The notes: generated from the letters alone by a model not told the origin. Counted from the stretch's first letter, positions 15,910 through 23,686 are shown. The stretch is 41,481 nucleotides of DNA from Atopococcus tabaci DSM 17538 (GCF_000429585.1 NZ_AUCD01000013.1:1-41481); one strand, 5' to 3'. A program made the numbers and translations.

Positions 15910-16044
15910 TTAAAGCACGCAGAAAGAATGTGTCTGAGGAAGAGTCTCAGACGAAAGAGATGAATGTACGCAGCATGAAGAACCCTTTGTTGGACAACAA
16001 GGGCAGCAACAACATACTGTCTGTACACACATCTGTTTTTTCAT
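15910..16044 (-). CDS. cysteine-rich leader peptide (44 aa) of the symporter/ATP-grasp operon
   Basis: ATG 16042-16044 follows a perfect AAAGGAGG by 9-10 bases. The ORF has 44 codons, 10 of them cysteine: positions 6, 11-14, 16, 17, 24, 25 and 42, with the cluster CCCCPCCP at 11-18. It has no signal peptide and looks like a regulatory leader rather than a working protein, because it sits between a good promoter and an intrinsic terminator that precedes a transporter gene. Hairpins inside or just after it are CCCTTGTTG/CAACAAAGGG (within codons 15-21), GTCTGAG/CTCAGAC (codons 31-38) and AAATGGT/ACCATTT (after the stop). Slow translation of the Cys codons when charged tRNA-Cys is scarce should decide whether the terminator forms. 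A small cysteine-rich metal-binding protein is a less likely alternative. Confidence 0.8.
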   Translation of the reverse strand: MKKQMCVQTVCCCCPCCPTKGSSCCVHSSLSSETLPQTHSFCVL

Positions 16045-16091
16045 CGGTGACTCCTCCTTTTTTTGAGATTGCTTTCATTTTTCTTTACAGA

Positions 16092-16103
16092 TTGAGGCCT
16101 CAA
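16092..16103. promoter_or_regulatory. 12-bp perfect palindrome in the leader 5' UTR
   Basis: TTGAGGCCTCAA lies between the predicted transcription start (about 16114) and the ribosome site of the cysteine leader. It could be an operator for a repressor. I do not recognise the site. Confidence 0.35.
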
Positions 16104-16120
16104 ATCCATAAAGTAACGAC

Positions 16121-16149
16121 AGTCTACCACGAAACGAAAACACCGTCAA
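16121..16149 (-). promoter_or_regulatory. promoter of the cysteine-leader operon
   Basis: On the minus strand there is a -35 TTGACG (16144-16149) and a -10 TAGACT (16121-16126) with a 17-bp spacer. It is the only good match upstream of the leader ORF. Confidence 0.6.
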
Positions 16150-16196
16150 ACATTTTTTGATTCACATACATGTTTTCTTTTTCCAGAGAAAAGGGG

Positions 16197-16202
16197 TATA
16201 AT
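16197..16202 (+). promoter_or_regulatory. -10 box of the fluoride riboswitch transcript
   Basis: A consensus TATAAT lies 7 bp before the aptamer. The matching -35 is weak (T-rich). Confidence 0.55.
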
Positions 16203-16207
16203 GAACG

Positions 16208-16310
16208 AAGGGAATGAAGTTCTCCCTTGGCGCGAGCCTAAACCGCTGAAAAGCTGATGACTTCTGGATAAGAACGGAACCCGTCTGTCCAGAAGTCATC
16301 GGCTTTTTTA
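16208..16310 (+). ncRNA. fluoride riboswitch (crcB motif) with terminator platform
   Basis: The aptamer shows the crcB pattern: GGGAATGAAGTTCTCCC (16210-16226), a variable hairpin, TAAACCGC (16239-16246) and GCTGATGACTTCT (16254-16266), with ATGAAGT complementary to ACTTC in the pseudoknot strands. Downstream, GATGACTTCTGGA pairs perfectly with TCCAGAAGTCATC, followed by GGCTTTTTT, a terminator sharing the 3' aptamer strand. Fluoride binding should hold that strand in the aptamer and allow read-through into the antiporter gene. Confidence 0.9.
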
Positions 16311-16337
16311 TTATTTTATGAGTGAAGGAGCAGGAGG

Positions 16338-17531
16338 ATGCTGACGAGTATTGCGTTGATTTTTTTAACGGGGATGTGTTTAGGGGCTGTGTTCAAGCGG
16401 ATCGGTCTGCCGAGCTTGGTGGGGATGATACTGACCGGAATTTTGTTGGGGCCGTCTGTTTTGGACGTACTGGATGAATCGCTTTTGGCCGTGTCGACGG
16501 ATTTGCGTCAGGTGGCATTGGTCATCATTTTGTTTCGGGCAGGTTTGTCTTTAAGTGTAGAAGACTTGAAAAAAATCGGGCTTCCTGCAGTTTTGATGAG
16601 CTTTGTGCCCGCGGTGTTGGAGATTATCGGCATCGTGCTGCTGGCGCCTCTTTTGTTCGGCATTTCTGTGGTGGATGCCGCAGTGATGGGAGCGGTGGTT
16701 GCGGCGGTCTCCCCGGCAGTGGTGGTGCCGGCGATGCTTCATATTATGGAACAAGGATACGGTCAGAAGCGGCGGGTTCCGCAGCTCGTGCTGGCGGGAG
16801 CATCGATGGACGATGTGTTTGTGATTGTCTTGTTCTCTTCTTTTTTGGCACTGTCGTTAGGAGGAGAAATCACTGTTTCCGGATTTCTGGAAGTCCCGGT
16901 GGCGATTGTGACGGGCGTTGTCGTCGGCGCTCTTTCCGGTTGGCTGCTGCAAAAGGTTTACCGGTCGTTTCATATGCGCGACACAGCCAAAATCATGATG
17001 CTTTTAAGCGTTTCTTTTCTGCTGTTGGAAGCCGAAACGCTGTTCAGCGGGTTCCTTCCGATGTCCGGATTGCTGGCCATCATGGCAATGGGGCTCGCGC
17101 TCAACCAATTTTACCCGGAGCTCGCCGCGCGCCTTTCGGGGAAGTACAACAAACTGTGGGCTGCCGCACAAATCTTGTTATTTGTGCTGGTGGGAGCATC
17201 GGTTGATGTGGCGTATGCCCTTCAAGCAGGAGAAGCAGTGATTGTGTTGATACTAGGCGCACTGGTGTTCCGTGTGGCCGGTGTTTTGTTGAGCCTGTGG
17301 CCGTCTTCATTGAACAAAAAAGAAAAAATGTTTGCGGCCATCAGTTATATGCCGAAAGCCACCGTTCAAGCCGCCATCGGTGCTGTGCCGCTTTCCGAGG
17401 GATTGGCGAGCGGCCAACTCATACTGACCGCAGCTGTCGCAGCCATCTTGCTTACCGCACCTTTGGGAAGCTTTTTAATTGAAAAGACTTACAAAAAATT
17501 ATTGGATTCTCCCAAAGATATAACCGGGTAA
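16338..17531 (+). CDS. cation/proton antiporter (CPA superfamily), fluoride-riboswitch controlled
   Basis: A 397-residue membrane protein with about 12 helices and the Na_H_Exchanger fold. Diagnostic segments are AVSPAVVVPAML (around 118-130) and GASMDDVFVIV (around 154-164), whose Asp-Asp pair matches the ion-binding DD of CPA2-type antiporters. AAGGAG lies 8 bases before the ATG. Because it sits alone behind a fluoride riboswitch, it probably helps cells under fluoride stress, either by moving fluoride or HF or by restoring pH and cation balance; antiporters are known among riboswitch-linked genes besides crcB and CLC-F. The transported ion cannot be read from sequence. Confidence 0.85.
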   Translation: MLTSIALIFLTGMCLGAVFKRIGLPSLVGMILTGILLGPSVLDVLDESLLAVSTDLRQVALVIILFRAGLSLSVEDLKKIGLPAVLMSFVPAVLEIIGIVLLAPLLFGISVVDAAVMGAVVAAVSPAVVVPAMLHIMEQGYGQKRRVPQLVLAGASMDDVFVIVLFSSFLALSLGGEITVSGFLEVPVAIVTGVVVGALSGWLLQKVYRSFHMRDTAKIMMLLSVSFLLLEAETLFSGFLPMSGLLAIMAMGLALNQFYPELAARLSGKYNKLWAAAQILLFVLVGASVDVAYALQAGEAVIVLILGALVFRVAGVLLSLWPSSLNKKEKMFAAISYMPKATVQAAIGAVPLSEGLASGQLILTAAVAAILLTAPLGSFLIEKTYKKLLDSPKDITG

Positions 17532-17535
17532 ATTG

Positions 17536-17544
17536 TGATATAGT
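17536..17544 (+). promoter_or_regulatory. extended -10 promoter element before pyc
   Basis: TGATATAGT (TGn plus TATAGT) lies about 57 bp before the pyc start. No -35 is evident, as is usual for extended -10 promoters. Confidence 0.4.
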
Positions 17545-17600
17545 GGGGAGATAAGAGAGAATAAAGAAGAGCTTGTTGAATTGAAGTAAGGAGGAGAAAC

Positions 17601-20600
17601 ATGAAAAAAGTTCTCGTTGCAAACCGAGGAGAAATCGCCATCCGGATTTTCCGGGCGCTCACAGAATTGGACATCGCGACAGTCGGGGTCTACGCGCAGG
17701 AAGATGCCGGTTCGCTGCACCGATTCAAAGCGGATGAAGCCTACTTGATCGGAGAAGGCAAGAAGCCGATTGAAGCGTACTTAGATATTGAAGGTCTCAT
17801 TGAAATCGCCAAAGATGCCGGAGCGGATGCCATCCATCCTGGGTACGGATTCTTGTCGGAGAACATCGATTTTGCCCGTCGCTGCCAAGAAGAAGGCATC
17901 ACGTTCATCGGGCCGGAATTGAAACACCTGGACATATTCGGGGACAAAATAAAAGCTAAAACGGCAGCCAAAGACGCTGGCATTCCATCCATCCCAGGAT
18001 CGGACGGACCGGTTGATTCAATGGAAGACGTGGTTGCATTCGGCGAAACACACGGTTACCCGATCATGATCAAAGCGGCTCTCGGAGGAGGCGGACGCGG
18101 AATGCGTGTGGCCCACGATGAAGCGGAAGCCAAAGAAGGGTTTGAACGTGCCCGCAGTGAAGCCATTTCCGCTTTCGGCAGCGGAGAAGTGTATGTGGAA
18201 AAATACATCCAAGACCCGAAACACATCGAAGTGCAAATTCTAGGTGACACCCACGGCAACATCGTTCACTTGTATGAACGGGACTGCTCCGTGCAGCGCC
18301 GTCACCAAAAAGTGGTGGAAGTCGCACCGTGTGTCAGCATGTCGGATGATTTCCGCGAACGCATCTGTGGCGCGGCGCTTCAATTGATGGAGCATGTCGG
18401 CTATGTGAATGCCGGCACCGTGGAATTCTTGGTGGAAGGGGATCAGTTCTATTTCATCGAGGTTAACCCGCGTGTCCAAGTGGAACACACCATCACGGAA
18501 ATGATCACAGGAATTGACATCGTGCAGGCACAGATTCAAATCGCGCAAGGCAAGGACCTGCACAAAGACATCGGCATTCCGCAGCAGGCGGACATTCCGT
18601 TGATCGGCGCAGCCATCCAGTCCCGGATCACCACAGAAGATCCGTTGAACAACTTCTTCCCGGATACCGGAAAGATCAATACATACCGTTCACCGGGCGG
18701 ATTCGGCGTGCGTTTGGACGTCGGAAACGGGTTCCAGGGCACCACCGTCACGCCGTTCTTTGACTCCCTACTGGTGAAAGCTTCCGTGCATGCGATGACG
18801 TTTGAGCAGGCCATCCGCAAAATGAAACGGGTATTGGTGGAATTCCGGATCCGGGGTGTGAAAACAAACATCCCGTTCTTATCGAATGTGGTGCAGCATC
18901 CGCAATTTGTGTCCGGAGAAGCCAAAACAACGTTCATCGATTCCACACCGGAATTGTTCCAGTTTCCAAAAACATTGAACCGCGGAAACAAAACGTTGGC
19001 CTATTTAGGAAACATCACAGTCAACGGGTTCCCGGGGATTGAGCGTGGAGAAAAGGACTTTTATGAAAAACCACGTATGCCGGAACACTTGGAATTACCG
19101 GCAGAACCGGTCGTTTCAGCGAAGACGATTTTGGATGAACAAGGAGCCGATGCCGTCAGCAAATGGGTGACGGATCAAAAACGGGTCTTGTTGACGGATA
19201 CCACATTCCGCGACGCGCACCAAAGCTTGTTGGCGACACGTGTCCGGACGCGGGATTTGGCGGAAATCGCACAAGCCACACAACAAGGCATGCCACATCT
19301 GTTTTCCAATGAAGTATGGGGCGGTGCGACGTTTGACGTGGCGTACCGTTTCTTGAGCGAAGACCCATGGGAACGACTCCAGAAATTGCGCGAGCTGATG
19401 CCGAACACGTTGTTCCAAATGTTGTTCCGCGGCTCAAACGGTGTCGGATACCAAAACTACCCGGACAACGGGCTGGAACGCTTCATCCAAGCGGCCGCCA
19501 AAAACGGCGTCGATGTCTTCCGGATTTTCGACAGCTTGAACTGGACAAAACAGCTTGAAAAGAGCATCCAATTTGTCCGTGACACCGGAAAAATCGCGGA
19601 AGCGGCAATCTGCTACACCGGAGACATCAATGATCCGGCGCAGACGAAGTATACCGTGCAGTACTACAAAGATATGGCGAAAGAATTGGAACACTTGGGT
19701 GCACACATCATCGCCATCAAAGACATGGCCGGCCTCTTGAAGCCGCAAGCTGCGTACCGGTTGGTCAGCGAGTTGAAAGCCACGACCGACTTGCCAATCC
19801 ATCTGCACACACACGACACAAGCGGCAACGGCATTTTGACCCTCTCAGAAGCCACCCGCGCCGGCGTGGATATTGTGGACGTGGCGCAGAGCGCGATGAG
19901 CGGCACCACCAGCCAACCGGCGATGAGCAGTTTGTACTATGCATTGGAAGGAACCGAACGCCAGCCGGAGTTGAACATTTCTAACGTGCACCAGATCAAC
20001 CATTATTGGGAAGATGCGCGGAAATATTACGACGTCTTCGAAACCGGCGTACAGACCACTTCAACGGAAGTCTACCAGCACCAGATGCCGGGCGGCCAGT
20101 ACACCAACTTGCAGCAACAGGCAAAAGCGGTGGGATTGGGCGACCGCTGGGACGACGTGAAAGACATGTACGCCCGCGTCAACCAACTGTTCGGCGACAT
20201 CGTCAAAGTGACGCCGTCTTCCAAAGTGGTCGGCGACATGGCTTTGTTCATGATTCAAAACGAGTTGACGGAAGAAGACATTTACGAACGCGGCGAAAGC
20301 CTAGATTTCCCAGAATCCGTTGTCAGCTTCTTCCGGGGTGATTTGGGACAGCCGACCGGCGGGTTCCCGGAAAAACTCCAACAAATCGTCTTGAAAGGCA
20401 CCGAACCGTTGACCGAACGGCCGGGCAGCCTGCGCGAACCGATTGATTTTGATGCCTTGAGCCAAGAGCTGGCTGAACAAATCAAACGCCAACCGACGGA
20501 AGAAGAACTGTTGAGTTATATGATGTATCCGGAAGTCTTCTTGGAATACGTCGAGAAGCACGACCGGTTCGGAGACGTCACGAAACTCGATACACCGTCG

Positions 20601-21032
20601 TTCTTCCACGGCATGCGCACCGGCGAGCAGATTGAAGTGGTGATTCAAAAAGGGAAAACCTTGATCATCAAATTGAATCAAATCGGCGAAACGGACTCGG
20701 AAGGAAACCGCGTCTTGTACTTTGAATTGAACGGACAAGGCCGTCAGATTCAAGTGAAAGACGCCAGCATCACCAGCACGAAAGCCATCCGCAGAAAAGC
20801 GGAGCCGACCAACAAAGAACACGTCAGCTCCACGATGCCGGGCTCGGTGTTGGACGTCTTGGTTAAAAAAGGCGACCGCGTCCAGCAGGGCGATCCGGTT
20901 GTCATCACGGAAGCCATGAAGATGGAAACCACCATCCGGGCCGCCATGGACGGCGTTGTAGGCCAGATTTATGTCATCAACGGCGACCAGATCGATTCCG
21001 GCGATTTGCTGATTGAAATCAAACCGAAATAA
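17601..21032 (+). CDS. pyc: pyruvate carboxylase
   Basis: A 1143-residue single-chain pyruvate carboxylase, the usual bacterial length. It makes oxaloacetate from pyruvate, bicarbonate and ATP with biotin as carrier. Domain order: biotin carboxylase with ATP-grasp (1-450; LVANRGEIAIRIFRA at the N-terminus, GGGGRGMRVAH glycine loop near 160, EVNPRVQVEHTITE near 285-300); carboxyltransferase (about 530-830; LLTDTTFRDAHQSLLATRVR, metal and pyruvate site); PC allosteric/linker region; biotin carrier domain at the C-terminus, with biotinylated K1107 in EAMKMETT. AAGGAGGAG lies 6 bases before the ATG. It replenishes the citrate-cycle and aspartate pool that feeds argininosuccinate synthase encoded elsewhere in the window. 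No lesion is seen. Confidence 0.97.
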   Translation: MKKVLVANRGEIAIRIFRALTELDIATVGVYAQEDAGSLHRFKADEAYLIGEGKKPIEAYLDIEGLIEIAKDAGADAIHPGYGFLSENIDFARRCQEEGITFIGPELKHLDIFGDKIKAKTAAKDAGIPSIPGSDGPVDSMEDVVAFGETHGYPIMIKAALGGGGRGMRVAHDEAEAKEGFERARSEAISAFGSGEVYVEKYIQDPKHIEVQILGDTHGNIVHLYERDCSVQRRHQKVVEVAPCVSMSDDFRERICGAALQLMEHVGYVNAGTVEFLVEGDQFYFIEVNPRVQVEHTITEMITGIDIVQAQIQIAQGKDLHKDIGIPQQADIPLIGAAIQSRITTEDPLNNFFPDTGKINTYRSPGGFGVRLDVGNGFQGTTVTPFFDSLLVKASVHAMTFEQAIRKMKRVLVEFRIRGVKTNIPFLSNVVQHPQFVSGEAKTTFIDSTPELFQFPKTLNRGNKTLAYLGNITVNGFPGIERGEKDFYEKPRMPEHLELPAEPVVSAKTILDEQGADAVSKWVTDQKRVLLTDTTFRDAHQSLLATRVRTRDLAEIAQATQQGMPHLFSNEVWGGATFDVAYRFLSEDPWERLQKLRELMPNTLFQMLFRGSNGVGYQNYPDNGLERFIQAAAKNGVDVFRIFDSLNWTKQLEKSIQFVRDTGKIAEAAICYTGDINDPAQTKYTVQYYKDMAKELEHLGAHIIAIKDMAGLLKPQAAYRLVSELKATTDLPIHLHTHDTSGNGILTLSEATRAGVDIVDVAQSAMSGTTSQPAMSSLYYALEGTERQPELNISNVHQINHYWEDARKYYDVFETGVQTTSTEVYQHQMPGGQYTNLQQQAKAVGLGDRWDDVKDMYARVNQLFGDIVKVTPSSKVVGDMALFMIQNELTEEDIYERGESLDFPESVVSFFRGDLGQPTGGFPEKLQQIVLKGTEPLTERPGSLREPIDFDALSQELAEQIKRQPTEEELLSYMMYPEVFLEYVEKHDRFGDVTKLDTPSFFHGMRTGEQIEVVIQKGKTLIIKLNQIGETDSEGNRVLYFELNGQGRQIQVKDASITSTKAIRRKAEPTNKEHVSSTMPGSVLDVLVKKGDRVQQGDPVVITEAMKMETTIRAAMDGVVGQIYVINGDQIDSGDLLIEIKPK

Positions 21033-21037
21033 GCGGA

Positions 21038-21073
21038 AAGCTGTCTGCTCGAATGAGAGCAGGCGGCTTTTTT
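21038..21073 (+). terminator. intrinsic terminator of pyc
   Basis: AGCTGTCTGCTC pairs with GAGCAGGCGGCT (G-U pairs allowed), followed by TTTTTT. Confidence 0.8.
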
Positions 21074-21107
21074 GTTTTATCGTTCCCAAAAGAGAGCAGC
21101 TGGGTGG

Positions 21108-21142
21108 TTTCGCATCGATAAATGAGCTTTATCGATGCGAAA
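21108..21142. repeat. perfect 15-bp inverted repeat, 5-nt loop
   Basis: TTTCGCATCGATAAA at 21108-21122 and its exact complement at 21128-21142 surround TGAGC. There is no T-run after it on either strand, so it is not a typical terminator; pyc and the dehydrogenase already have their own. Nothing else is recognised in 21143-21250, and a 61-codon ORF there has no ribosome site. Confidence 0.8.
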
Positions 21143-21250
21143 GGCAATGTAAATAAACAGCGCACATCGACAAAAGCAGTGTATCAATCGAAAAAGCGCC
21201 AAGACACTCTTTTCAAATCGTACAGTCTGGAAGCAACGGCGCAGGACATC

Positions 21251-21284
21251 AAAAAAGCTGTCCACCTTTTGAGTGGACAGCTTC
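21251..21284 (-). terminator. intrinsic terminator of the dehydrogenase/BASS operon
   Basis: On the minus strand AAGCTGTCCAC pairs with GTGGACAGCTT, followed by TTTTT. It lies 30 bp after the dehydrogenase stop. Confidence 0.8.
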
Positions 21285-21313
21285 TTATTCATGAGGATGA
21301 CAGTTGATGGCTT

Positions 21314-22408
21314 TTATCCCTGGATTCCTACGGCGTTTTTTCCCGAAAGGGACTCCACTGCATTCATGGCGTCATACACATTTCTTGCGGTCACCTCTGG
21401 AACTGCCAGCTTGAATGTTTCTGAATCAGACGCAGCGAAAGCAGCAATTTTCTCCGCTTTTTCGCGTTTGTTTTCTTTCACTCCGAAATCTTCCAGCCGA
21501 TGAGGAAATTGGTTCTCTTCGAAGAACGGCAGAAGGCGGTGAACTTCTTCTTCGTCTCCTGAAGCCCATAATTGGACCAGCACACCATAGGCAACTTTGA
21601 CGCCGTGTTCAAAAGGATGGGTTTCCGGAACGAGAGACATGCCGTTGTGGACAGCGTGCGCCCCGGCCATCCGACCGTATTCTCCCGCGAAGCCGCCGAC
21701 GGTTCCCGCAATGGCGACCACCGCTTCAGCCACTCGTTGGAAAGCGGGAGAGACCACACGGCGGTCCATGCTGTCCAACGCATCCTTGCTGTCTTCCAAG
21801 AGAATCTGCTGGGTGACTTTCGCGGTTTGAAGCCCGACTTTCACCATCGCCGGCAGTTGGCCGTCGACGTGCCGTGTGATGCCTTCTGCTTCGTACCATT
21901 TGGCCAGTGTATCCCCGATGCCGCCCATAAAATACTTTTTAGGCGATTCGACCAGCAAATCCAAGTCCATCAAGCAAAGCAGCGCTGCTTTTTCATAGTA
22001 ATCCACGACTTTGAACGTATGATCGGGATGGTAAACCGCCGAAAGAGGAGTGTAAGCCGCGCACGTTCCCAAGACAGTGGGGATTGTCACGTATTCCACT
22101 TGCAGCAGTTCGGCTGTCCCTTTTGCCGTGTCCAGTACCCGGCCGCCGCCGATGCCGACGATACAGTCGGTTCCTTCGACAAGGGAAGACAAACGTTCCA
22201 TGTCTTCATGAGAAGCTGTTCCGTCATAACGATAGACCGGCAAATTGAGCGATCCTGTGTAATATTTCTGAAAAGCTTCGTAGGATTTTTCTCCTGTGAT
22301 GATGACTGGATGAGTGAACGAAGCCACTTTCTGGTCCAGGTATTTTAAGGCTCCCGGTTCACATAAGAACTGCCCGGGACCTGGGCGGACCACTTGACTT
22401 AAACGCAT
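21314..22408 (-). CDS. iron-type alcohol dehydrogenase family, HcxA/YbdH-like
   Basis: A 364-residue group III metal-dependent dehydrogenase. The N-terminal nucleotide domain has GIGGGRVLDTAKG (around 85-97). The C-terminal helical domain carries likely metal ligands in IGDTLAKW (D, around 164), AGAHAVHNG (H, around 249) and HPFEHG (H, around 265). Overall it most resembles the E. coli YbdH/HcxA branch, reported to reduce 2-oxo acids such as 2-oxobutyrate, rather than glycerol dehydrogenase. AGAAGG lies 7-9 bases before the ATG. It is 18 bp downstream of a BASS transporter and shares its isoleucine-run leader, which makes a branched or C4 2-oxo/2-hydroxy acid an attractive substrate; that is inference. 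Confidence 0.8.
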   Translation of the reverse strand: MRLSQVVRPGPGQFLCEPGALKYLDQKVASFTHPVIITGEKSYEAFQKYYTGSLNLPVYRYDGTASHEDMERLSSLVEGTDCIVGIGGGRVLDTAKGTAELLQVEYVTIPTVLGTCAAYTPLSAVYHPDHTFKVVDYYEKAALLCLMDLDLLVESPKKYFMGGIGDTLAKWYEAEGITRHVDGQLPAMVKVGLQTAKVTQQILLEDSKDALDSMDRRVVSPAFQRVAEAVVAIAGTVGGFAGEYGRMAGAHAVHNGMSLVPETHPFEHGVKVAYGVLVQLWASGDEEEVHRLLPFFEENQFPHRLEDFGVKENKREKAEKIAAFAASDSETFKLAVPEVTARNVYDAMNAVESLSGKNAVGIQG

Positions 22409-22426
22409 AATGCATACCTTCTTTCT

Positions 22427-23407
22427 TTAATAATTAGACGAAGTAGTGGATGCAACGGTCGACATGCCGCTTTTTTTGTTTGAAAGGTCTTTGCGGCTGC
22501 AGAAGCTGGCATAGATGGTTCCAAACAATGTGTGGACAATCGTGCCGGCTGCGCCCGCTAAAGCTGTGGCCGGACTGAAGTGGGTCAAGCCCAGGCTTCC
22601 TGCCAATCCGGTGTTTTGAACGCCGGTTTCAAGTGCCATGGCCCGGGTGGTAGGGAGATCGATTTTGAATGCTTTACAAACTCCGTAAGCAAGGGCGTAT
22701 CCGGAAAGGTTGTGTATCCACACAATTAAGAACATGACCATGCCGGTTCCAAGAAGCGTTTCTGAATTGACCGCGACCGTTCCACCTAAAACCAACAATA
22801 CAGCTGTAGCGGAAAGGGAGGGCAGGGCAGCTTCCACTTTTTTGAGATGGCGCCCGAAGAAGTAATTCAAGACGAGGCCGCTCACAATCGGCAGCATCAC
22901 GACTTGGATGATGGACCAGAACATGCGCCAAAAGTTGATCTCCAAGTATGCCCCGCCATAAAAGGACAACAACAAAGGCGTCAAGACCGGCGCCAACAAC
23001 GTTGAGACGGAAGTGGCTGCCACGGACACTGCCACGTTGCCGTTTACTAAGTAGGTCAACACGTTGGAAGAAGTGCCGCCTGGAACCGAACCGACCAAAA
23101 TGAGACCGAGAGCGACTTCATCCGGCAACCGGAACAGTTTAGCCAATAGAAAGGCGAAAAGCGGCATAAACGTGTATTGCATGAATGTGACCAGTACCAC
23201 ATGGCCGGGTTTTTTGAAAACGGCGGTAAAATCGCCGGCCTTCATCGTCAGTCCCATCGTAAACATGACAATCTGCAAGAACAGCGTTGTGTGACTGCTG
23301 GCCCATAGAAAAGTGCGGGGTACAAAAAGCGCTGCGGCTGCTACACCGACCACCACAAAAGCCAAGTATCGGTTATAAAAATGATTGAATGTGTTAAATA
23401 AGTTCAT
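22427..23407 (-). CDS. bile acid:sodium symporter (BASS) family transporter, PanS/YocS-like
   Basis: A 326-residue protein with about nine or ten hydrophobic helices and BASS motifs: TMGLTMKAGDF (around 51-61), GSVPGGTSSNVLTYLVNGNVAVSV (around 106-129) and ALETGVQNTGLAGSL (around 254-268), the sodium-site regions crossing in the fold. The bacterial group moves small organic anions such as pantoate or keto acids rather than bile acids. AGGAGG lies 8-9 bases before the ATG. It is the first structural gene after the isoleucine leader and attenuator and is followed by the 2-oxo-acid-type dehydrogenase. Together they could scavenge a precursor of isoleucine (for example 2-oxobutyrate or its hydroxy acid) when isoleucine is short; the substrate is not shown by sequence. 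Confidence 0.87.
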   Translation of the reverse strand: MNLFNTFNHFYNRYLAFVVVGVAAAALFVPRTFLWASSHTTLFLQIVMFTMGLTMKAGDFTAVFKKPGHVVLVTFMQYTFMPLFAFLLAKLFRLPDEVALGLILVGSVPGGTSSNVLTYLVNGNVAVSVAATSVSTLLAPVLTPLLLSFYGGAYLEINFWRMFWSIIQVVMLPIVSGLVLNYFFGRHLKKVEAALPSLSATAVLLVLGGTVAVNSETLLGTGMVMFLIVWIHNLSGYALAYGVCKAFKIDLPTTRAMALETGVQNTGLAGSLGLTHFSPATALAGAAGTIVHTLFGTIYASFCSRKDLSNKKSGMSTVASTTSSNY

Positions 23408-23436
23408 AAAAAGTCCTCCTGATAGTTTAGGTGATA

Positions 23437-23466
23437 TTACGGCAGAGCAAAAATCTCACTTTCCAT
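23437..23466 (-). CDS. possible 9-codon ORF after the attenuator
   Basis: MESEIFALP followed by TAA, with a good ribosome site (AAAGGAG about 9 bases before ATG). It lies between the terminator and the BASS gene start, 29 bp upstream of the latter. It may be translated and tune coupling, or the site may be chance. Confidence 0.3.
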   Translation of the reverse strand: MESEIFALP

Positions 23467-23489
23467 GGCGGTCACTCCTTTCAACATAC

Positions 23490-23526
23490 AAAAAAGCCAT
23501 CCATTCAATAACTGAATGGATGGCTT
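23490..23526 (-). terminator. attenuator terminator in front of the BASS operon
   Basis: On the minus strand GCCATCCATTCA pairs perfectly with TGAATGGATGGC around a 5-nt loop, followed by TTTTTT. It sits between the isoleucine leader and the BASS gene. Upstream segment 23533-23548 reads GCTTGATTGGCTGAATG and can pair either with the leader segment at 23624-23639 or, through CTGAATGG, with the terminator 5' arm CCATTCAG. Confidence 0.88.
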
Positions 23527-23592
23527 CGGTCCCATTCAGCCAATCAAGCACGAATAGGACTTAAACAATCTGTTAAAAATTGCAAACAGAGT

Positions 23593-23649
23593 TTAAATCC
23601 TGGACCTAATAATAATGATGATTGCTTGTGGGCTGAATGAGAGTGTCAT
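23593..23649 (-). CDS. isoleucine leader peptide (18 aa) of the BASS/dehydrogenase operon
   Basis: ATG 23647-23649 follows AAAGGAA by 8 bases. The peptide is MTLSFSPQA, then five Ile codons in a row (ATC ATC ATT ATT ATT), then RSRI and a stop. It lies between a sigma-A promoter and an attenuator terminator. The bases just before the Ile run (CATTCAGCC and CAAGC) are complementary to a segment that also competes with the terminator, so a ribosome waiting for Ile-tRNA would mask them and favour antitermination. The design matches ribosome-mediated attenuation of amino-acid operons. I see no T-box here. Confidence 0.8.
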   Translation of the reverse strand: MTLSFSPQAIIIIIRSRI

Positions 23650-23686
23650 AGACGTGGTTCCTTTCTTGTTTGAAGCGATTGGAAAA

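Noticed and set aside
15910-16044. Cysteine-rich ORF as a metallothionein-like protein
   Set aside because: Possible in principle, but its place between promoter and attenuator and the complementarity of its codons 22-29 to the terminator fit a regulatory leader better.
21122-21307. 61-codon plus-strand ORF after the perfect inverted repeat
   Set aside because: No ribosome site, starts inside the repeat, runs through the minus-strand terminator and overlaps the dehydrogenase end; composition is not protein-like.
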